DNA from: Pandoraea faecigallinarum
GTDB taxonomy: Bacteria > Pseudomonadota > Gammaproteobacteria > Burkholderiales > Burkholderiaceae
Assembly (NCBI RefSeq): GCF_001029105.3
Contig: NZ_CP011807.3
Location: 2,046,001 to 2,110,000, forward strand
Direction of reading: 5' to 3'
DNA length: 64,000 nucleotides
Under the pieces are notes generated by a model that was not told where the DNA came from, ran no database searches, and was given only the letters and a program-made list of their open reading frames with translations. Below, piece by piece: positions 7,907-16,437 of this stretch; position 1 is the first letter of the stretch, and every line of letters starts with the position of its first letter. The translations under genes and the position numbers were made by a program.

Positions 7907-10003
7907 TTACTTCTTCGATGTGACGATGGCGTCGGCCACGTTCTTCGGCGCTTCGGCGTATTGCTTGAACTCCATCGTGTACGTGGCGCGCCCCTGAGTG
8001 AGCGAGCGCAGCGACGTCGAGTAGCCGAACATCTCCGAGAGCGGCACCTCCGCGCGAACGATCTTGCCACCGCCCACGATATCGTCCATGCCTTGCATGA
8101 TGCCGCGACGTCCAGAGAGATCGCCCATCACGTTGCCCATGAATTCTTCGGGCGTTTCGACTTCCACCGCCATCATCGGTTCGAGCAGCACCGGGTCGGC
8201 CCGGCGCATGGCTTCCTTGAAGGCCATCGAGCCCGCCATGCGGAAGGCGTTTTCGTTCGAGTCCACGTCGTGGTAGGAGCCGAACGTCAGCGTGACCTTC
8301 ACGTTGACGACCGGGTAACCGGCGACCACACCGTTGTTGAGCGTTTCGCGAATCCCCTTGTCGACGGCCGGAATGTACTCGCGCGGCACCACGCCGCCCT
8401 TGATGGCGTCGACGAATTCGTAAGGCTTTTCCTTGTCCGGTTCGAGCGTAATGACCACGTCGCCGTACTGGCCGCGTCCGCCCGACTGCTTGACGAACTT
8501 GCCCTGCACGTCCTCGACTTTCTTGCGGACGGTCTCGCGATAGGCGACCTGCGGCTTGCCGACGGTCGCTTCCACACCGAATTCGCGGCGCATGCGGTCG
8601 ACGAGAATTTCCAGGTGCAGCTCGCCCATGCCGGAGATGATCGTCTGGCCCGACTCTTCGTCGGTCTGCACGCGGAACGACGGATCTTCCTGTGCCAGAC
8701 GGTTGAGCGCAAGGCCCATCTTCTCCTGATCGCCCTTGGTCTTCGGCTCGACGGCCTGCGAGATCACCGGCTCCGGGAACTCCATTTTCTCCAGGATGAT
8801 GACGTGGTTCGGGTCGCACAACGTATCGCCCGTCGTCGCCTCCTTCAGGCCCACGGCGGCGGCGATGTCGCCGGCGCGCACTTCCTTGAGTTCATGACGC
8901 GTGTTCGCATGCATCTGCAAGATGCGTCCGAGCCGTTCCTTCTTGCCCTTGAGCGGGTTGAGCACCGTGGCGCCCGACTCGATCACGCCGGAGTACACCC
9001 GGAAGAAGATCAACTGACCGACGAACGGGTCCGTCATGATCTTGAAGGCGAGAGCGGAGAACGGCTCGTCGTCCGATGGGTGACGCTCGATCTCGTTGTC
9101 GTCTTCGTCGTGACCCGCAATGGCAGGCACGTCGACCGGCGAGGGAAGGTACTCGATCACGGCGTCGAGCATGGCCTGCACGCCCTTGTTCTTGAAGGCC
9201 GTGCCGCACAGCATGGGGACGATCTCGCCCGCAACCGTGCGCTTGCGCAGCCCGCCCTTGATTTCCTCTTCGGTCAGGGGCTCGCCGCCGAGATACTTCT
9301 CGAGCAGTTCCTCACTGGCTTCGGCCGCGGCCTCGATCATCCTGTCGTGCCACGTCTGTGCCGTCTCCTTGAGGTTGTCCGGGATGTCGACGTAGTCGAA
9401 CTTCACGCCCTTGGACGCTTCATCCCAGACGATGCCCTTCATCTTCACGAGATCGACCACGCCCTGGAAGTTGTCCTCGGCGCCGATGGGAATCTGAATG
9501 GGAACGGCATTGCCGCGCAGACGTTCGTGAATCTGCTTGTGTACGCGAAAGAAGTCGGCCCCCACACGGTCCATCTTGTTGACGAACGCGATGCGCGGCA
9601 CCTTGTACTTGTTGGCCTGGCGCCAGACGGTTTCCGACTGCGGCTGCACGCCGCCGACCGAGTCGTAGACCATGCACGCGCCGTCGAGCACGCGCATCGA
9701 GCGCTCGACTTCGATGGTGAAGTCGACGTGTCCCGGCGTGTCGATGATGTTGATGCGATGTTCGGGGAAGTTGCCGGCCATGCCGCGCCAGAAGCAGGTC
9801 GTCGCGGCGGATGTGATCGTGATGCCGCGCTCTTGTTCCTGCTCCATCCAGTCCATCGTGGCAGCGCCTTCATGGACTTCGCCCAGCTTGTGATTGACGC
9901 CGGTGTAAAACAGGATCCGCTCGGTCGTCGTTGTCTTGCCAGCGTCGATATGAGCGCTGATGCCGATATTTCGGTAGCGCTCGATGGGGGTCTTTCGGGC
10001 CAC
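7907..10003 (-). CDS. fusA: Translation elongation factor G (stand-alone copy)
   Basis: A 698-aa GTPase that drives ribosome translocation and, with RRF, recycling. G1 motif [16 protein letters not shown]3 DTPGHVD and G4 NKMD are intact. Domains II-V follow at normal length, ending in the domain V segment [15 protein letters not shown]. The start is GTG at 10003 ([14 protein letters not shown]), 8 bp after AGAGGT; the longer frame to 10060 is not needed. There are no rpsL, rpsG or tuf genes nearby, so this is not the str-operon copy. Burkholderiaceae commonly carry two EF-G genes and this looks like the second. A terminator follows. Confidence 0.96.
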   Translation of the reverse strand: MARKTPIERYRNIGISAHIDAGKTTTTERILFYTGVNHKLGEVHEGAATMDWMEQEQERGITITSAATTCFWRGMAGNFPEHRINIIDTPGHVDFTIEVERSMRVLDGACMVYDSVGGVQPQSETVWRQANKYKVPRIAFVNKMDRVGADFFRVHKQIHERLRGNAVPIQIPIGAEDNFQGVVDLVKMKGIVWDEASKGVKFDYVDIPDNLKETAQTWHDRMIEAAAEASEELLEKYLGGEPLTEEEIKGGLRKRTVAGEIVPMLCGTAFKNKGVQAMLDAVIEYLPSPVDVPAIAGHDEDDNEIERHPSDDEPFSALAFKIMTDPFVGQLIFFRVYSGVIESGATVLNPLKGKKERLGRILQMHANTRHELKEVRAGDIAAAVGLKEATTGDTLCDPNHVIILEKMEFPEPVISQAVEPKTKGDQEKMGLALNRLAQEDPSFRVQTDEESGQTIISGMGELHLEILVDRMRREFGVEATVGKPQVAYRETVRKKVEDVQGKFVKQSGGRGQYGDVVITLEPDKEKPYEFVDAIKGGVVPREYIPAVDKGIRETLNNGVVAGYPVVNVKVTLTFGSYHDVDSNENAFRMAGSMAFKEAMRRADPVLLEPMMAVEVETPEEFMGNVMGDLSGRRGIMQGMDDIVGGGKIVRAEVPLSEMFGYSTSLRSLTQGRATYTMEFKQYAEAPKNVADAIVTSKK

Positions 10004-10255
10004 AGTACACCTCTTTTCAGACGGTGGGGAAAAAGCATAGCAGCAGCCATCATACTCCAATGTCGCACGACTGCGCTGGGCGCTCCATCGCCCGCAAGGC
10101 CAGCAGACACGGGGCTTTTCGGGGACGTGCGAAGCGCGTGCAACGCCTCGCTGCGACCCTGCGGCAGCCCCGCGACAACGCGCCCGGCGACAGGGCCGGG
10201 GCGTGTCCGGGACTACCGGTCAACGCAACGAGACGCCGGCGCGCGCAGTGCGCCG

Positions 10256-11902
10256 TCACGCCACCTGACGCTGACGCGAAAAAGCGAGCACCGCGCCGCG
10301 CGGCCCGTTCGCGGCAACGTCTGCCTCGTCGTCGTACCCGCCCGTCACCGCATCGCCCCCGGGCAACCGGAAGACCGCCACGGCGTCGCGCAGATTGCGC
10401 GCCTGATCTTCGAGCGACCCGGCGGCCGCGGTGGCCTGCTCGACGAGCGCGGCATTTTGCTGCGTGACCTGATCCATCTGCATGACGGCAGTATTGACCT
10501 GCTCGATGCCTCCCGATTGCTCGCTCGACGCGGCCGAGATTTCTCCCATGATGTCCGTCACGCGCTGCACGGCCTGCACGATTTCCGTCATGGTGCGACC
10601 GGCGTCGCGCACCTGCGACGAGCCGTCTGCGACCTTGTGAACGGACGTCTCGATGAGCGACTTGATCTCCTTGGCGGCCGCAGCACTGCGTTGTGCGAGC
10701 GTGCGCACTTCGCCGGCGACGACAGCGAATCCGCGTCCCTGTTCACCGGCGCGCGCGGCCTCCACGGCCGCATTCAGCGCAAGAATGTTCGTCTGGAAGG
10801 CAATGCCGTCGATCACACCGATGATGTCGTTGATCTTCGTCGAGCTGTCGGCGATTTCCTGCATCGACGTCACCGCACGTTCGACCACACGGCCGCCTTC
10901 ACCGGCGATTTCCGAGGCGTTCGACGCCAACTGGCTCGCCTGACGCGCGTTGTCGGCGTTCTGTTTGACGGTTGCCGTCAGTTGCTCCATCGACGATGCG
11001 GTTTCTTCGAGCGACGCGGCCTGCTCCTCTGTGCGCGACGACAGGTCGGTGTTGCCCGCGAGCAGCTGGCCCGATGCCGAGGCGATCGCGGCAGTGCCAC
11101 TGCGCACACGCCGCACGATCTGATCGAGACTTTCATTCATGTGTTTGAGGGCCGCCATCAATTGGCCCGTTTCATCGCGGCTCGTCACATCGATACGGCT
11201 CGTGAGGTCGCCTTGCGCCACACGTTGCGCCACTTCGACGGCGCGTGCGATCGGCCGTGTGATGCTGCGCGTGACCGACCAGGCGGCCGCAATGCCGACC
11301 ACGGACGCCAGCGCGCCCAGCGCAACGAGCAGCCATTTGGCGAAAGCGATGTCGGCGCTTGTCGCCGCGCCCGTCTCGTCGAGAATTTTCTTTTGGAAGG
11401 TGACCAGTTCGGCGGCTTCGGTCTGCATCTCGTCGAGCGCAGGCAGCGCCGTCTGTTGCACGATGCCGAGCGCGTTGTCGCGCTGGCCGGCGCTCAGTTC
11501 CGCGACGACAGCCACGCGCGCTTTCTTGAAGGTCTCGTTTTGCGCACGGATACTGCCGATCAGGCGCTTGCCGTTTTCCGTCGTGACGTACTTGTCGAGT
11601 ACTGCTTGCGCTTCGGCCATTCGCGCGAGATTGGCGTCGATGCGTGCGTTGTACTTCTCGCGCTGCGCCGCATCGGTAGTCGTGAAGAATTCGAGCAGGC
11701 GGCGTCCATTGCCGCGCACCATGCCGTCGATGGTGTGCGCGGCATCGGCCTTGGCCCACGCGCTGTTGAGCAGTTCTTCATTGGCGCGCTCGATGGCGAC
11801 GAAGCGAATCAACGTAATGGTCAGCATGCAGAGAAGCAGAACAAGCAACGTGCCGAATCCGATGGCCAGTCGGGTCCGGATCTTCAGGTCGGCGATGCGC
11901 AT
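10256..11902 (-). CDS. Methyl-accepting chemotaxis protein
   Basis: A 548-aa chemoreceptor. Order: TM1 at about 12-33, a helical periplasmic sensor of about 150 residues, TM2 at about 188-212, a HAMP domain, then the cytoplasmic four-helix signalling bundle. The highly conserved hairpin tip ([20 protein letters not shown]) is intact. It should relay ligand binding to CheA/CheW. No C-terminal pentapeptide (NWETF-like) for CheR docking is present; the tail ends in RQRQVA. The periplasmic part looks like a four-helix-bundle ligand domain, but its ligand is unknown. Ribosome site AAGGAG precedes the start. No other chemotaxis genes are nearby. Confidence 0.94.
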   Translation of the reverse strand: MRIADLKIRTRLAIGFGTLLVLLLCMLTITLIRFVAIERANEELLNSAWAKADAAHTIDGMVRGNGRRLLEFFTTTDAAQREKYNARIDANLARMAEAQAVLDKYVTTENGKRLIGSIRAQNETFKKARVAVVAELSAGQRDNALGIVQQTALPALDEMQTEAAELVTFQKKILDETGAATSADIAFAKWLLVALGALASVVGIAAAWSVTRSITRPIARAVEVAQRVAQGDLTSRIDVTSRDETGQLMAALKHMNESLDQIVRRVRSGTAAIASASGQLLAGNTDLSSRTEEQAASLEETASSMEQLTATVKQNADNARQASQLASNASEIAGEGGRVVERAVTSMQEIADSSTKINDIIGVIDGIAFQTNILALNAAVEAARAGEQGRGFAVVAGEVRTLAQRSAAAAKEIKSLIETSVHKVADGSSQVRDAGRTMTEIVQAVQRVTDIMGEISAASSEQSGGIEQVNTAVMQMDQVTQQNAALVEQATAAAGSLEDQARNLRDAVAVFRLPGGDAVTGGYDDEADVAANGPRGAVLAFSRQRQVA

Positions 11903-12229
11903 AGGGAATGACTCCTTTTAGAGATTTGATGCCAAGACAACACGGGTGACGTGAAGCTGTCGGCGTTTCGAGGAGTGGTCGCCGGTCTGCCGTGGAACGC
12001 GTCGATACCAGGGGGTAGGGCGCGACGCGACGTTGGCTCACGCGCCGGTCTTACACGTGTGACATGTCCGGCGACGCGTGACGGGGGGATGCGATGAAGC
12101 CAGTCCGTCTGACTTCGTATACGACACGAAATACGCGAACTGAAGGTTTCCTATGGCAAAACGGAGTAAACGACGAGACGAGCGACGAGACGAACGTCGC
12201 CGGAAAAATCGACGGGAAAATTAGAATAT
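11903..12229. other. Promoter-side region of the chemoreceptor gene
   Basis: About 330 bp without a gene. The AT-rich portion at 12190-12240 precedes nothing on the plus strand. A short direct repeat of GACGAGACGA occurs near 12171-12195. The sequence just upstream of 11902 carries the chemoreceptor's ribosome site. Confidence 0.45.
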
Positions 12230-13384
12230 TCAGACAAAACGCACGGCATAAATCGGCGGTAAATGCGTCGACAGACTTTGCCATTGTTCGCCCGCGTTAT
12301 CGCTGATCCATAGCGATCCGGTGGTCGAGCCCATCGCCAGCGTCCGTCCGCTCGCGTCGATGTCCATGCCATGGCGGTAAATCAGGTCGTACGACGGCGT
12401 TTCCGGCAGGCCTTGCGAGAGCGACGTGAAGGACTCGCCGCCGTCGCGCGTTCGTGTGACGACCAGTCGCGCGTCCACAGGGATGCGGCAGGCGTCGCGC
12501 TGTGCCGGTGCGAACCAGGCGATGTCCGGATCGTGCGGATCGACAACGACGGCGAAGCCGAAACTCGACGGTGCGGCCTGAATGCGTCGCCACGACGCGC
12601 CGTAGTCGAGCGTGCGGAAGATGCCGTTGTGATGCTGTGCCCAAAGGGCGTTGGGCGCATCGCGGCACTGTACGAGGCGATGGACGTCCTGCGCATTCGG
12701 ATCGAGCCGGCGCTCCGGCGGCATGTAATCCGCTTCCATGCCCGAGGCGGCCAGCGCCCAGGTGTCGCCGCCGTCCCGTGTCCGCCAGACTCCACCGGTC
12801 GATACCGCGACCATCACCTGACGGCTGTCGCGCGGATCGACGCATATGGAATGAATGCCCGCATGGTCGTACCCGCCGCCCATCCACTCTGCGCGCTCGG
12901 GGCGGTTCCACAAACTCTCGACCAGTTGCCAGCTATGGCCATGGTCGCCGGAGCGAAACAGGCCGCCGGGAATCGTGCCCGCCCAGAGCACGCCGGGTGC
13001 ATCGGGCCCTGCGGCTTCGAGCGACCACAGAAGGTCGACGCACGGGGCTTGCGAATCGTCCGGTGCGGTGTCCTGCGACGGGGCGCCGCCGGAGGATGCC
13101 TGAGGCGGTGTTTGGGGTGGTGTCTGGGGCGCAAACGCCGGTGGCGGCAACTCGGTCCACGTCTGCGCGTCTCGTGCGCGACACCATAGCTTGACGCCGA
13201 AGTGGCCGAGATTGAGCGCCGCGTAATCCGTGCCGTCGCGCGCGTCGTGCAGCACCATGCTGACCGGCTCCCCGGGAAAGTCCGGCGTGCTGGACATCAA
13301 TCGCCATACGGCGCCTTCCCGTTGCCAGGTGAACAATCCCTTGCGAGTCGCGACCAGTAACGTCGCACCGGTGGCATGTTCCAT
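12230..13384 (-). CDS. BNR/Asp-box beta-propeller protein (sialidase-like fold)
   Basis: A 384-aa protein with five Asp-box motifs of the S/T-x-D-x-G-x-x-W/F type: FRSGDHGHSW, WRTRDGGDTW, FRTLDYGASW, TRTRDGGESF and WISDNAGEQW. This pattern marks a six- or seven-bladed propeller as in exo-sialidases and VPS10/sortilin-type proteins. No signal peptide is seen, so it is probably cytoplasmic and not a true sialidase; the arginine triad of sialidases is not evident. A Pro/Gln-rich insertion (PPQTPPQ) is at about residue 95. Start at 13384 follows AGGAGACGCAAC. The MoaD/ThiS-like gene upstream (13525-13794) is on the same strand and probably in the same transcript. Confidence 0.82.
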   Translation of the reverse strand: MEHATGATLLVATRKGLFTWQREGAVWRLMSSTPDFPGEPVSMVLHDARDGTDYAALNLGHFGVKLWCRARDAQTWTELPPPAFAPQTPPQTPPQASSGGAPSQDTAPDDSQAPCVDLLWSLEAAGPDAPGVLWAGTIPGGLFRSGDHGHSWQLVESLWNRPERAEWMGGGYDHAGIHSICVDPRDSRQVMVAVSTGGVWRTRDGGDTWALAASGMEADYMPPERRLDPNAQDVHRLVQCRDAPNALWAQHHNGIFRTLDYGASWRRIQAAPSSFGFAVVVDPHDPDIAWFAPAQRDACRIPVDARLVVTRTRDGGESFTSLSQGLPETPSYDLIYRHGMDIDASGRTLAMGSTTGSLWISDNAGEQWQSLSTHLPPIYAVRFV

Positions 13385-13524
13385 GTTGCGTCTCCTTGGC
13401 TGGCGCGAAGCGCGTCGTCTCTCGCGCGCCTGCGTGGCTCTGCTATCGATGAGTGATGCCGCGTGTTGATATCCGTTTGCTGTCCGCCCGCTATCCGAGC
13501 CTCTATTCATCCGCTATCCACCCG

Positions 13525-13794
13525 CTATCCACCCGATAGCGCCTGTGCAACGTAGACACTGCTCGTGCCGGTGAGGCCGTCGCGCAGTGTGCGGCGGTCG
13601 CGTATCAATTTGCCGTCCACGAACACGGCAACGTGGGGACGCAATCGCCCCTGATCGTTGAACAGATAGCCGCGCAACCCTGGCGTGCGCGATACGCACT
13701 GGGCGAGCGCGTCATGCACGTCGGTGCTGTCGACTTCCTGCTCGTCTACGGACACGTGACGCTGGATGGCGGGGGCGAAAGTGACGATTGCCAT
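13525..13794 (-). CDS. MoaD/ThiS-like beta-grasp protein ending in Gly-Gly
   Basis: An 89-aa ubiquitin-fold protein. It starts MAIVTFAPAIQRHVSVDEQ and ends QALSGG. The C-terminal GG is the site adenylated and thiocarboxylated in MoaD, ThiS and related sulfur carriers. Internal features such as LFNDQGRLRPHVAVFVDGKLI match MoaD-family strands. No MoaE, MoeB, ThiF or ThiG is present in the window, so it does not look like part of molybdopterin or thiamine synthesis here. Its only neighbour is the Asp-box propeller 140 bp downstream on the same strand. I infer a functional pair, role unknown. Confidence 0.82.
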   Translation of the reverse strand: MAIVTFAPAIQRHVSVDEQEVDSTDVHDALAQCVSRTPGLRGYLFNDQGRLRPHVAVFVDGKLIRDRRTLRDGLTGTSSVYVAQALSGG

Positions 13795-14154
13795 GGCGTG
13801 ATTTGTTGGGCGCCGTCGGCGTGGCCGGGGCGGACGGTCTGCGTCAATGGGACTTTCAGTGTAGACAATGAGGATCATCCGCACCGAGGTCGTCCCAACA
13901 TTGTTGCCGGCGCGTTGCGCGTGCGCCGCGCTATGTATGACCGGAAATAACGCATGCTGCGGCCGTGCGTTGGATGCTGGGCGTTATTTGGTGTCCTTTG
14001 CATGACGCGTGGCGAGTTCCGATGCGCGTGGAGCGTTATCGCAGGGTGTGGCATCGCATATCGGACACTCCCCAACCCCATTCACCTCGTTATTGGTCAC
14101 TATTGTCAATGTGCCCGCGAGCGAGGTGCCGCAGGCAATTACCGGGAGGCAGCG

Positions 14155-14517
14155 ATGGCAAGACTCAAAGGAAAGGATATCGGCATGGGACGTTGGAACG
14201 ACGCGGCGATCCGGCGTCAGTGGCGTCTGCACAAGGCGGGGGAGGAATCGAGTACTTCGGATCCGGCGGTCAAGCGTCCGCCGGAATTCGCGAAGTGCGA
14301 AGGGCATTTCGTCTGGAGTGTGAGGCAGGCGGCATTCATCGGCCGGCAGGACGAATCGACCGGTGGCGGCAGCCGGCACTATGTCAGCTGCACGGGGCAG
14401 GCACGGCGTTACGAAAGTGTGCAGCAGGCGAGGGCGGCGGGGGATGCGCTCATCGGCGACGTGTTGATCATGTACGGCTACGCCGCCAATGCCCCGCTAT
14501 ACATCGTGGGACGTTGA
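14155..14517 (+). CDS. Hypothetical protein, 120 aa
   Basis: Not recognised. Start ATG at 14155 follows a good GGGAGGCAGCG ribosome site; the longer frame upstream has none. The sequence is hydrophilic and basic at the N-terminus (MARLKGKDIGMGRWNDAAIRR), with a middle SVRQAAFIGRQDESTGGGS and a mildly hydrophobic end DVLIMYGYAANAPLYIVGR. Only two cysteines, no signal peptide and no clear domain. An internal start at MGRWND is possible but lacks a better ribosome site. It converges with the lipoprotein gene at 14606. Confidence 0.6.
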   Translation: MARLKGKDIGMGRWNDAAIRRQWRLHKAGEESSTSDPAVKRPPEFAKCEGHFVWSVRQAAFIGRQDESTGGGSRHYVSCTGQARRYESVQQARAAGDALIGDVLIMYGYAANAPLYIVGR

Positions 14518-14605
14518 CGGCGTGAGCGGGTATCGAGGTATCGGAGGCGGTGCGTGCCGAACGCTGCGCTACATGACAAGCGCGGCGGACATCGACCCGT
14601 GGAAA

Positions 14606-14794
14606 TCACTTGCCAAGTTCGTGACCGATGACACCGCCGACGACGGCTCCACCGATCGTCCCGGCGGTGCTGCCGCCGGTGGCTTCGTGACCGATGACGC
14701 CGCCCGCTGCTGCACCCCCGAGCGTGCAGCCCATGATGGACGAACCCATCGCGAGCGCCGTGACGACAACGAGAATCGATTTCGTCATTTTCAT
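14606..14794 (-). CDS. Small glycine-zipper lipoprotein, 62 aa
   Basis: Signal sequence MKMTKSILVVVTALAMGSSIMGC with a lipobox-like IMGC, so Cys23 is probably lipidated. The mature 40 residues are almost entirely Gly/Ala with GGAAAGGVIG and GGAVVGGVIG, the glycine-zipper pattern of small outer-membrane lipoproteins (OsmB/SlyB-like). Such proteins often respond to envelope or osmotic stress, but nothing here shows its regulation. Size and composition are normal for the group. Confidence 0.75.
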   Translation of the reverse strand: MKMTKSILVVVTALAMGSSIMGCTLGGAAAGGVIGHEATGGSTAGTIGGAVVGGVIGHELGK

Positions 14795-14958
14795 GATGCG
14801 TCTCCTGTAGCCATTGCCGGCCGCGTGTCGCGCGGCGACATGAGTTCAGCATAGGGCGCCAGCGCTTTGCGCACTATCGGTTGCGACTGAATCGAATGTA
14901 GGAATGGGACGACAGGGAAATGGCGACGGGCGAGCGACCAGGTTGGCGCCAGAAACGA

Positions 14959-14985
14959 CAAGGGCCGCACAGTGTGCGGCCCTTG
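14959..14985 (-). terminator. Hairpin after the third tRNA-Lys
   Basis: Perfect inverted repeat CAAGGGCCGCAC / GTGCGGCCCTTG with a short loop, 9 bp past the last tRNA-Lys on the minus strand. It is followed by TCGTTTC, so the T-tract is poor, but the position fits the end of the tRNA transcript. Confidence 0.65.
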
Positions 14986-14994
14986 CGATGCATC

Positions 14995-15070
14995 TGGTGG
15001 GGCGTGAGTGACTCGAACACTCGACCTACGGATTAAGAGTCCGCTGCTCTACCAACTGAGCTAACGCCCC
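14995..15070 (-). tRNA. tRNA-Lys (anticodon CTT), copy 3 in transcription order
   Basis: 76 nt including encoded CCA. Acceptor stem GGGGCGT / ACGCCCC, D-arm GCTCAGTTGGTAGAGC, anticodon stem-loop with loop CTCTTAA (anticodon CTT), T-arm with GTTCGAGTC. It decodes AAG. Identical to the two copies at 15122 and 15256. Confidence 0.97.
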
Positions 15071-15089
15071 GGAACTACCGGGAACAAAA

Positions 15090-15112
15090 AAGGCTGCAAG
15101 CGTCGCAGCCTT
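15090..15112 (-). terminator. Hairpin after the second tRNA-Lys
   Basis: AAGGCTGC / GCAGCCTT stem with a 7-nt loop followed by TTTT on the minus strand, 10 bp past the second tRNA-Lys. The same arm sequence recurs after the first copy, so tRNA and hairpin appear to have been duplicated together. Confidence 0.75.
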
Positions 15113-15121
15113 CTCGTACTT

Positions 15122-15197
15122 TGGTGGGGCGTGAGTGACTCGAACACTCGACCTACGGATTAAGAGTCCGCTGCTCTACCAACTGAGCTAACGCCCC
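15122..15197 (-). tRNA. tRNA-Lys (anticodon CTT), copy 2 in transcription order
   Basis: 76 nt with encoded CCA, identical to its neighbours. It sits between two terminator-like hairpins, so it is either read by partial readthrough or from a promoter I cannot see in the 58-bp spacer. Confidence 0.97.
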
Positions 15198-15216
15198 GAT
15201 GCTACCGGGAATAAAA

Positions 15217-15240
15217 AAGGCTGCACGGCATCGCAGCCTT
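15217..15240 (-). terminator. Hairpin after the first tRNA-Lys
   Basis: AAGGCTGC / GCAGCCTT stem with an 8-nt loop followed by TTTTTATT on the minus strand, a strong rho-independent terminator by appearance. It lies 15 bp past the first tRNA-Lys. Confidence 0.75.
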
Positions 15241-15255
15241 TTTCAAAAATTCGTC

Positions 15256-15331
15256 TGGTGGGGCGTGAGTGACTCGAACACTCGACCTACGGATTAAGAG
15301 TCCGCTGCTCTACCAACTGAGCTAACGCCCC
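15256..15331 (-). tRNA. tRNA-Lys (anticodon CTT), copy 1 in transcription order
   Basis: 76 nt with encoded CCA, first of three identical genes. It lies directly behind the strong sigma-70 promoter at 15344-15372. Confidence 0.97.
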
Positions 15332-15343
15332 AACGAGACCGAG

Positions 15344-15372
15344 ATAATATCGGCTCTTCCGCATGGGGTCAA
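15344..15372 (-). promoter_or_regulatory. Sigma-70 promoter of the tRNA-Lys array
   Basis: Minus-strand TTGACC and TATTAT boxes separated by exactly 17 bp, with the -10 box 12 bp before the first tRNA-Lys. A near-consensus promoter for a stable RNA. Confidence 0.85.
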
Positions 15373-15403
15373 CCCTTAATGGTGAAAATCCGCAAAAAAG
15401 GTC

Positions 15404-15589
15404 TCAGGCGAGCAGGGGTACCAGCTCGAAGGCCAGTACGGCGAGTACCGCGCCCACGACAACGAGCAGGGAACGCCAGCACATTCGAATCACGCCCTTG
15501 CCTGGCATGGCGCCAACGACGATCGCACCGAACACCGCGATCGCAAACATGCTGACGAGTTGGGCATTGGAAAGGTGGGGCATGATCAT
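15404..15589 (-). CDS. Small two-helix membrane protein, 61 aa
   Basis: MIMPHLSNAQLVSMFAIAVF, then GAIVVGAMPG, a basic loop (KGVIRMCWR), then SLLVVVGAVLAVLAFELVPLLA: two predicted membrane helices. The start at 15589 has a GGGAGA ribosome site 7 bp upstream; a start at the internal MPHL is possible. It has the same size, topology and ending pattern as the 62-aa protein at 4820-5008, so I read it as a distant paralogue. Function unknown. Confidence 0.6.
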   Translation of the reverse strand: MIMPHLSNAQLVSMFAIAVFGAIVVGAMPGKGVIRMCWRSLLVVVGAVLAVLAFELVPLLA

Positions 15590-15662
15590 GGCCGATCTCC
15601 CTGTCGCTGTGACGCGATTCAAGACGCGCCTTCAGTATAGAAAATGGCCTTCACCAAGCAAA

Positions 15663-15701
15663 GCGGCGCGGTGACCGGGGTTTCCCCAGTGACCGCGCCG
15701 C
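15663..15701. terminator. Strong bidirectional hairpin
   Basis: Ten-base GC-only outer stem (GCGGCGCGGT / ACCGCGCCGC) plus an inner CCCC/GGGG stem around a small loop. On the minus strand it follows the 79-aa gene (15753-15992) and ends in TTTGCTT. It separates that gene from the 61-aa membrane protein. Confidence 0.7.
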
Positions 15702-15752
15702 ACTTTCGGTCTTTCGAAGGCGTCGATGTCTTCGACGCTTTCGAAGGTGCCG

Positions 15753-15992
15753 CTATTCCGGAAGGTCGAGAATCAGGATGATCGTCCATGCATCGTCGCC
15801 TTCATGATGGTACTGACGCTCCACCACAACGAACGGCTGCTTCTTGTCGCCCTTGCCGAGGAACATCACGTCGCCTTCCTGCGGCAGGCATTCGAGCGGC
15901 GGCAACCCGAGCGGGGTGTCTTTCGGAACGAGCCGCTCGGCCTTCTTCGCTGCGCGCTCGGTCCACTCGATATCTAGTTGGATGTCACTCAC
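15753..15992 (-). CDS. Hypothetical protein, 79 aa
   Basis: Starts at GTG 15992 (VSDIQLDIEWTERAAKKAER); no in-frame ATG exists near, and CAGGATC upstream is the only possible ribosome site. The sequence is soluble and compact with a basic helix first, then a beta-rich end (DVMFLGKGDKKQPFVVVERQ, DDAWTIILILDLPE). No family recognised. It is flanked by strong hairpins on both sides, so it is probably its own transcription unit. Confidence 0.7.
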   Translation of the reverse strand: MSDIQLDIEWTERAAKKAERLVPKDTPLGLPPLECLPQEGDVMFLGKGDKKQPFVVVERQYHHEGDDAWTIILILDLPE

Positions 15993-16075
15993 CGGATGAT
16001 CCTGTCTATGCAAATTGAAACCGGCTGCATGGTAGCACGCAGCCTGCGCCGTCCACGAAACGGGAAACGAAAAAA

Positions 16076-16102
16076 GCCCGCTCCCCGGGGCGGAGAGCGG
16101 GC
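16076..16102 (-). terminator. Rho-independent terminator
   Basis: GCCCGCTC / GAGCGGGC stem with an 11-nt loop, followed on the minus strand by TTTTTCG. It ends whatever is transcribed from the 16.1-16.8 kb side, at the least the DUF4148 gene. Confidence 0.75.
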
Positions 16103-16437
16103 GAAAGTCCCATGCGATTACGGGGAACGCATGGCGACAGGAGACACGCCCGTGGGGAAAACCGTCGGCGCCTGCCGGGCCGTAAGGGAAGAGAACCGGC
16201 CGGAATGCATGACGATTTGCCCGTAACTTCATGGGCGGGCGTGGGCGCGCGCCTGTCGGCGGGACATCGGGGCGGACGATAACGTCTCGAAAGGAGATGG
16301 CGGGCTGACGAGGTAACGAGGCGACGCAGCGCAGGTCGACGATGCCGGTCAATCTGAGTGCGTCGCGTCATGTTGCCGGAGGCTGACAACATGACGAGGG
16401 ACGGCACTGTCGCGCAGGCACATGCCCGCACAGCAGC
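16103..16437. other. Gene-free region between DUF4148 gene and its distal terminator
   Basis: About 335 bp with no convincing gene. It contains a perfect inverted repeat at 16366-16396 (listed separately) close behind the DUF4148 stop and ends in a strong terminator at 16076-16102. A small RNA or a long 3' untranslated region would fit, but no promoter was identified. Confidence 0.4.
16366..16396. repeat. Perfect 10-bp inverted repeat, 11-nt loop
   Basis: CGTCATGTTG and CAACATGACG are exact complements. The position 40 bp past the DUF4148 stop suggests a transcript-end hairpin, although no T-tract follows on the minus strand (next bases are CGACGC). Confidence 0.6.

Noticed and set aside
7871..11911. 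1346-codon plus-strand frame across EF-G and the chemoreceptor
   Set aside because: Exact antisense shadow of two well-supported genes; composition rich in His, Arg and Asp as expected for complementary frames.
12230..13384. True exo-alpha-sialidase
   Set aside because: Asp boxes are present, but no signal peptide and no sialidase arginine triad could be seen. Asp boxes occur in many non-enzymatic propellers.
13525..13794. Molybdopterin synthase small subunit MoaD
   Set aside because: No moaE, moaA, moaC or moeB nearby, and the neighbour is a propeller protein; named only as MoaD/ThiS-like.
13954..14154. N-terminal extension of the 120-aa gene
   Set aside because: Cys/Trp-rich reading without a ribosome site; the start at 14155 has a strong one.
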